Assembly: GCA_030737835.1 (NCBI GenBank)
Contig: CM060857.1
Location: 9,330,145-9,394,144 of the forward strand
DNA length: 64,000 nt
Source: Acorus gramineus
Taxonomy: Eukaryota; Streptophyta; Magnoliopsida; Acorales; Acoraceae
Direction of reading: 5' to 3'
A model generated the notes under the pieces. The model saw nothing but the letters and a program-made list of their open reading frames with translations, did no database searches and was not told the origin of the DNA. Positions within the stretch are counted from its first letter, which is position 1, and every line of letters starts with the position of its first letter. Made by a program: the position numbers and the translations under genes. Positions 58,538 to 64,000 of this stretch are shown here, piece after piece.

Positions 58538-59211
58538 ATTTTATTATATTATATAGTTTTAATTATAAAAAATATAAAACTATGTATTTTTTCTTTCTTG
58601 AATTCTCGACTGGACTACTTCTTGAATGAAAGACTTTTATGGTTAAGAAGAAGCATGTAATATTCAATTAGCATTAATCACTAGAAACTCAACCAAGAAC
58701 AACAAAAAGGCACAACCAAATTCGAACAAAAGAAAATACATGGCATTGTTGTTGGATTTCAAACAAATTTTTTGTGACTTACCCTGTGCTAGCAAACCAA
58801 AACACGCCATTTAATCGGTGTAAAAACAATTAAGTTGTACGTGCAACATGTTTTTGGTAAATGATAACAAAAGCAAGGAGCAATTTGGATGAGAATTTTT
58901 TAGGTAGCCTCTTATTGACTTGTATAGAATAGGATTATTAAGCATGTGCCATAAACATTGGGAATCTCAACCTCTATAAAAGGACACTTTTGCATAATCA
59001 TTTGAAACACATACCCAAACGAAGTAAGCATAAAAAATCTACTCCACAATATAGACATCGTCAACTTGTTTTTTAGAACATTTTATCTGTTAACATAATT
59101 TTTTCTTAATCAAATTTTAACCGTGATACACATTATGTAGGGATAGGCCCAAAAGCTAAATGAAGGTTTCTATTTTTGAATGCTATATCAAGAAGAAGAA
59201 AAAAAGGTAAA
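58538..59211 (+). promoter_or_regulatory. AT-rich stretch with a candidate TATA box upstream of the malate dehydrogenase palindrome
   Basis: TATAAAAG at 58975-58982 in a promoter-like context (ctcaacctctataaaaggac), followed by a leader-like stretch (catttgaaacacatacccaa). It lies about 235 bp upstream of the inverted malate dehydrogenase fragments at 59212. Function is inferred only. Confidence 0.35.
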
Positions 59212-59650
59212 AAATTAGGTGCGTATTTCTTTTGCACAGAAATAGAAGGGAGCCCCCGGCATCTATTTGAGAAGACACATGCTTTTCCTTTGTATGGTGA
59301 AGTGCATGCATTTGAGGCTCCCTCCTGGTTATGTGCAAATGAAATACCCCACCGTACAAAAGAATTGCATGTGTCTGCTCAAACAGATGTCGAGGTTCCC
59401 TACTGCTTTTGTGCAAATGAAATACCCTTTTCAATGCTGGCCTTCAACTCCGACTTCAGTGCTTCGAGAGCCTTTCATGGGTTTATGTAGATCAGCTGAA
59501 ATCACTGCTTCTACGCCCTTCCTCCCCGGCTTGATCCTCAATGCATAGAAGGGGAGTTCAATCAGCTCCGATTAGACGAAAGCACATTCATACACGTCCT
59601 CGTCTAAGTGCTCTGATAGAGGATTCCACAAATTAAACCTGGTTGCTGCA
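59212..59650 (-). pseudogene. Malate dehydrogenase fragments, copy C, left (inverted) arm
   Basis: On the minus strand 59415-59650 encodes a broken version of residues about 322-405 of the malate dehydrogenase ([10 protein letters not shown], the IKPGRKGVEA region with ADLHKPMKGSRSTEVGVEGQ-like shifts removed), with frame disruptions. Before it, at 59212-59415, lie two more short pieces of the extreme C-terminus: one in plus orientation (59216-59298) and further ones in minus orientation (59300-59415). The ttgcacagaaa / tttgtgcaaat motif recurs three times. No intact frame. Confidence 0.8.
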
Positions 59651-59995
59651 TACGCTATAGAGTGTGGAAGATTTGTGGAACCCTCTCTTGTAGCACTGTA
59701 TGGAGACGGGAATGTGCACGAATGCGCTTTCGTCCAATCGAAGCTGGCCGAGCTCCCCTTCTTTGCATCGAAGATCAAGCTGGGGAGGAAGCGCGTAGAA
59801 GCAATGATTTCAGCTGATCTACAGAACCCCACGGATTATGAGTCAAATGCTCTCCAAGCACTGAAGCCTGGAGCTGAAGGTCAGCATCAAAAAGGGTATT
59901 TCTTTTGCACAGAAGAAGCAGGAGGGAGCCCCAACATCTGTTTGAGCAGACACATGCACTTCTTTCGTACGGTGGGGTCTTACAGCGGATAATGA
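59651..59995 (+). pseudogene. Malate dehydrogenase fragment, copy C, right arm
   Basis: The plus strand reads GRFVEPSLVALYGDGNVHEC then AFVQSKLAELPFFASKIKLG and SADLQNPTDYESNALQALKP, matching residues 327-392 of the intact enzyme. A one-base insertion then shifts the frame (KPGAEGQHQK), before the terminal TGA region near 59940. It is the mirror of the left arm. Its 3' flank (59985-60597) matches 35345-36005. Confidence 0.9.
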
Positions 59996-60607
59996 AATAA
60001 GGTGCGTGCGTCTTTGTTAGGCGTATTGTTCCTTTTCAGTTTTGCAGGATATAAGATTTATATGAACATACAGCCATTATCACGGTCCTGATGTTTGTCA
60101 AAGAAACATGTAAAGGTTTTTGTTTGAATCATTTGGTGCACCATTCTTGTATTACCTTTCTGGTGCAGTTTTTGGCAGAGAGGAAACCCTAAACACTAGT
60201 TTTCAAGTAATTATCATTTTCTTGCTCCTCTCTCCTTTGTTTCATGTTATAAATCGTTTACTATGATTTCTTGCCTCTTATGGGGTGCTTTTCTTTAACA
60301 GTTTCAAGTCTTAATGCTCACAATTTACATGCCTTTAGTCATAACTATTGTCTTTATATATCTTCATGTCAATTTATCTAGTACAGTTGATTTTCAGAGC
60401 ATAAACAAGTTCTTATAAGTGCAATTTACCCATGTGAATTAACAATTCAGTTACTTCAACATACATTGTTCCAGTGGAACAACCGTATTGTGATTTTGGC
60501 TTCGAAGTGATTAGTCTTTTAGATATCTGCTTTATACCTTGGTCATATGCCACAGGTTTGTCAATTATTAGTGTGAGTTTCCTTGATGTCTTCTTACTTT
60601 TTAAATA
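59996..60607 (+). other. Copy C of the malate dehydrogenase 3' flank
   Basis: Homologous to 35345-36005 (gtgcgtctttgttaggc, gttccagtggaacaacc and others) and ends where the foldback at 60608 inserted. No RNase remnant follows. Confidence 0.75.
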
Positions 60608-61242
60608 GAAATTTTTAGTTTTAAGTTCCTATAAGCATGTCTATTTAGGGATCGATTCTTCCCTTCTTTATATTTCTTTTTAAGTCCCCGTATTCAATTA
60701 TCTATTTGGTTTTTAATCCCTCTGTCAAACGTCCGTCCATACACCGTTAATTTATGAAATGTGATTTTATTTTAAGTCCCTGTAAATTACGCTATTTAGT
60801 GATCGGTCCCTCCCTTCTTCATATTTCATTTTAAGTCTCTAATTTTAAACGTTTTTTTCTTATTAGTCCATGGACAAAAATGAACTGTAAAAAAATAGTA
60901 TGAACATATTAGAAAAATGATATACTCGGTCATTTTTACAGTTCAAAACTCAGACTACACATGTTTTCATTTTTTACCATGGACTAATGAGGAAAAAACG
61001 TTTGAAATTAGGGATTTAAAATGAAATACGAAGAAGGGAGGAACCAATCGCTAAATAACATAGTTTATATGGACTTAAAAATAAAATCACATTTCACAAA
61101 TTAACGGTGTATGGACGGACATTTACGGAGGGACTAAAAATCAAATAAGCGGTTGAATATGATGACTTAAAAATAAATATGAAGAAGGGAGGGATTGATC
61201 CTTAAATAGACATGTTTACAGGGGCTTAAAACTAAAAATCCC
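60608..61242. repeat. Foldback element, GGGATTTTTAG family, with 9-bp TSD
   Basis: The ends gaaatttttagttttaag and cttaaaactaaaaatccc are inverted. The perfect 9-bp duplication TTTTAAATA lies at 60599-60607 and 61243-61251. At 635 bp it is longer than the relatives at 4384, 3936 and 9540. The arms contain two sub-blocks each starting with an aagtcccc/gatcg(g)tccctcccttctt phrase. Nine-base duplications indicate Mutator-type transposition. Confidence 0.85.
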
Positions 61243-61251
61243 TTTTAAATA

Positions 61252-61640
61252 ACACATGTTGATGCTTATTTTAACTGACTTTTTCTCTTTCTTTTTTTTT
61301 TTTTTGAAATTTGAACCGGGTATTCAAGAATCTCTTCCTTTTGGTCTGCATCCCTTTAAAAACTCTCCAATAGACACCATTTCCCCTAATAACTGGATAT
61401 TGAATTTCAAGTCCAATATATGTTTGTTCGTTGAAAAAAAATGTCTTATCCTGGTGTTGTAGGGTTCTTCAGAGTTGCTATTTACAGACTCATTGAGTTT
61501 TGTTATATCCAGGATGTGATTTGCTTGAACTCTTTAGCAAACTCTGTTGAGTGGGGACAAATATCACTTTAAGGAAAGTGTTACACGCCTCAAAACTTTA
61601 ATACTTCTTCAGTTCCCCAGATTTCTTTTTCAGTTTATAC
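61252..61640. other. Intergenic stretch, nothing recognised
   Basis: AT-rich with a T run near 61285-61303. No gene. Confidence 0.45.
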
Positions 61641-61641
61641 C

Positions 61642-62151
61642 ATTCTCCAAGTGTCCCACTTGTTCTGCACACAAACATTGAAATCCTAGCCACATTTCCT
61701 TTCAAAAGTCATATATTCATCCTTCAAACTTCACATACTCTACACACTTCAGGCAAATGACATTTTGAAAGTACTAGAAACCTGGCCACCTCATCTTATG
61801 TAACATCAATTTCATTATCCTCCAAACTCAAAATATAACAGACATGCGCATGTGTTGGAGATGCATGTTAATTTCTCTTCACTCTTCAGGTGGGGACCTG
61901 TTTAGACTATTCTCCAGGCGTCCCTTTTGTTCTCAACATGGACATGAAATCCTGACCACATTACCTTTACAACCATCTTTCAATCTATACTCTACACACT
62001 TCAAGAAACAATAAGGAAAATGACATATGGAAAGTACTAGTAACATTCCCTCCAACCTCGATATATAACACACATGCAAACGTGCACACACACTAATAAG
62101 TCTCTCCTAAAGAACAAAGCCAACCATTTGAAATTTCCCACCCAAAAAAAA
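61642..62151 (+). promoter_or_regulatory. FtsH6 promoter with a tandem duplication
   Basis: Two diverged copies with a 267-bp period: attctccaagtgtcccactt at 61642 and attctccaggcgtccctttt at 61909. Each continues through gaaatcct(a/g)(g/a)ccaca, tactctacacacttca, gaaagtacta and atataaca. The TATA box of the downstream copy (atatataaca, 62061-62067) is probably the active one. An in-frame upstream ATG at 62074 exists but is less likely to be the start (see FtsH6). Confidence 0.65.

Positions 62152-64000
<1,849 letters not shown>

Noticed and set aside
58975..59040. Calling a confirmed promoter for the malate dehydrogenase palindrome
   Set aside because: Only a TATA-like word and a leader-like stretch support it. 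It is reported as a candidate, not a feature of known activity.
62074..62151. Upstream in-frame ATG as the FtsH6 start (26 extra residues)
   Set aside because: It lies only a few bases after the TATA box (62061-62067), so transcripts would probably start at or after it. The N-terminus from 62152 aligns better with known FtsH6 proteins.

Overview
The window is nuclear DNA of a flowering plant. It is AT-rich and intron-containing, uses plant plastid and secretory targeting signals, and is crowded with plant-type transposons (LTR/Copia, LINE tails, a SINE, hAT and Mutator-like foldback elements). The exact lineage cannot be read from the sequence. Only five protein-coding loci are supported: the 5' end of a beta-1,3-galactosyltransferase (GALT type, minus strand, running off the left edge); an intact intronless plastidial NAD-malate dehydrogenase (34063-35313, with a probable leader intron of about 5.5 kb); the first exon of a starch synthase 2 gene (50030-50446) with no visible continuation; a four-exon S-like RNase T2 (52679-54601, minus); and the first two exons of thylakoid protease FtsH6 (62152-63443, running off the right edge).

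Layout. 1-3700: galactosyltransferase 5' end, its upstream region and a LINE-like 3' tail. 3900-10000: foldback elements, MITEs and a SINE with target-site duplications (TSDs). 11013-13860: a GC-rich non-coding repeat. 15196-18115: a rearranged transposon region holding two inverted Ulp1-like peptidase exons. 19877-21010: two 28-bp minisatellites. 21768-27229: several long inverted-repeat elements. 28429-36340: the malate dehydrogenase gene and its 3' flank, which contains a dead copy of the RNase T2 last exon. 37295-42094: a young Copia element that has lost its gag. 43727-44770: a hAT MITE nested in a LINE tail. 45362-48624: a non-autonomous Mutator-like element. 49430-50446: starch synthase 2 promoter and exon 1. 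50767-54601: malate dehydrogenase debris next to the intact RNase T2. 59212-60597: a third, palindromic set of malate dehydrogenase fragments. 61640-64000: FtsH6.

The main story is a duplicated tail-to-tail pair, malate dehydrogenase(+)/RNase T2(-). One copy kept the dehydrogenase and lost the RNase. The other kept the RNase and lost the dehydrogenase. A third partial copy was rearranged into an inverted repeat that could in principle fold into a hairpin RNA matching the malate dehydrogenase coding sequence. Malate dehydrogenase, starch synthase 2 and FtsH6 all act in plastids, but nothing shows they are co-regulated. The RNase and galactosyltransferase belong to the secretory pathway.
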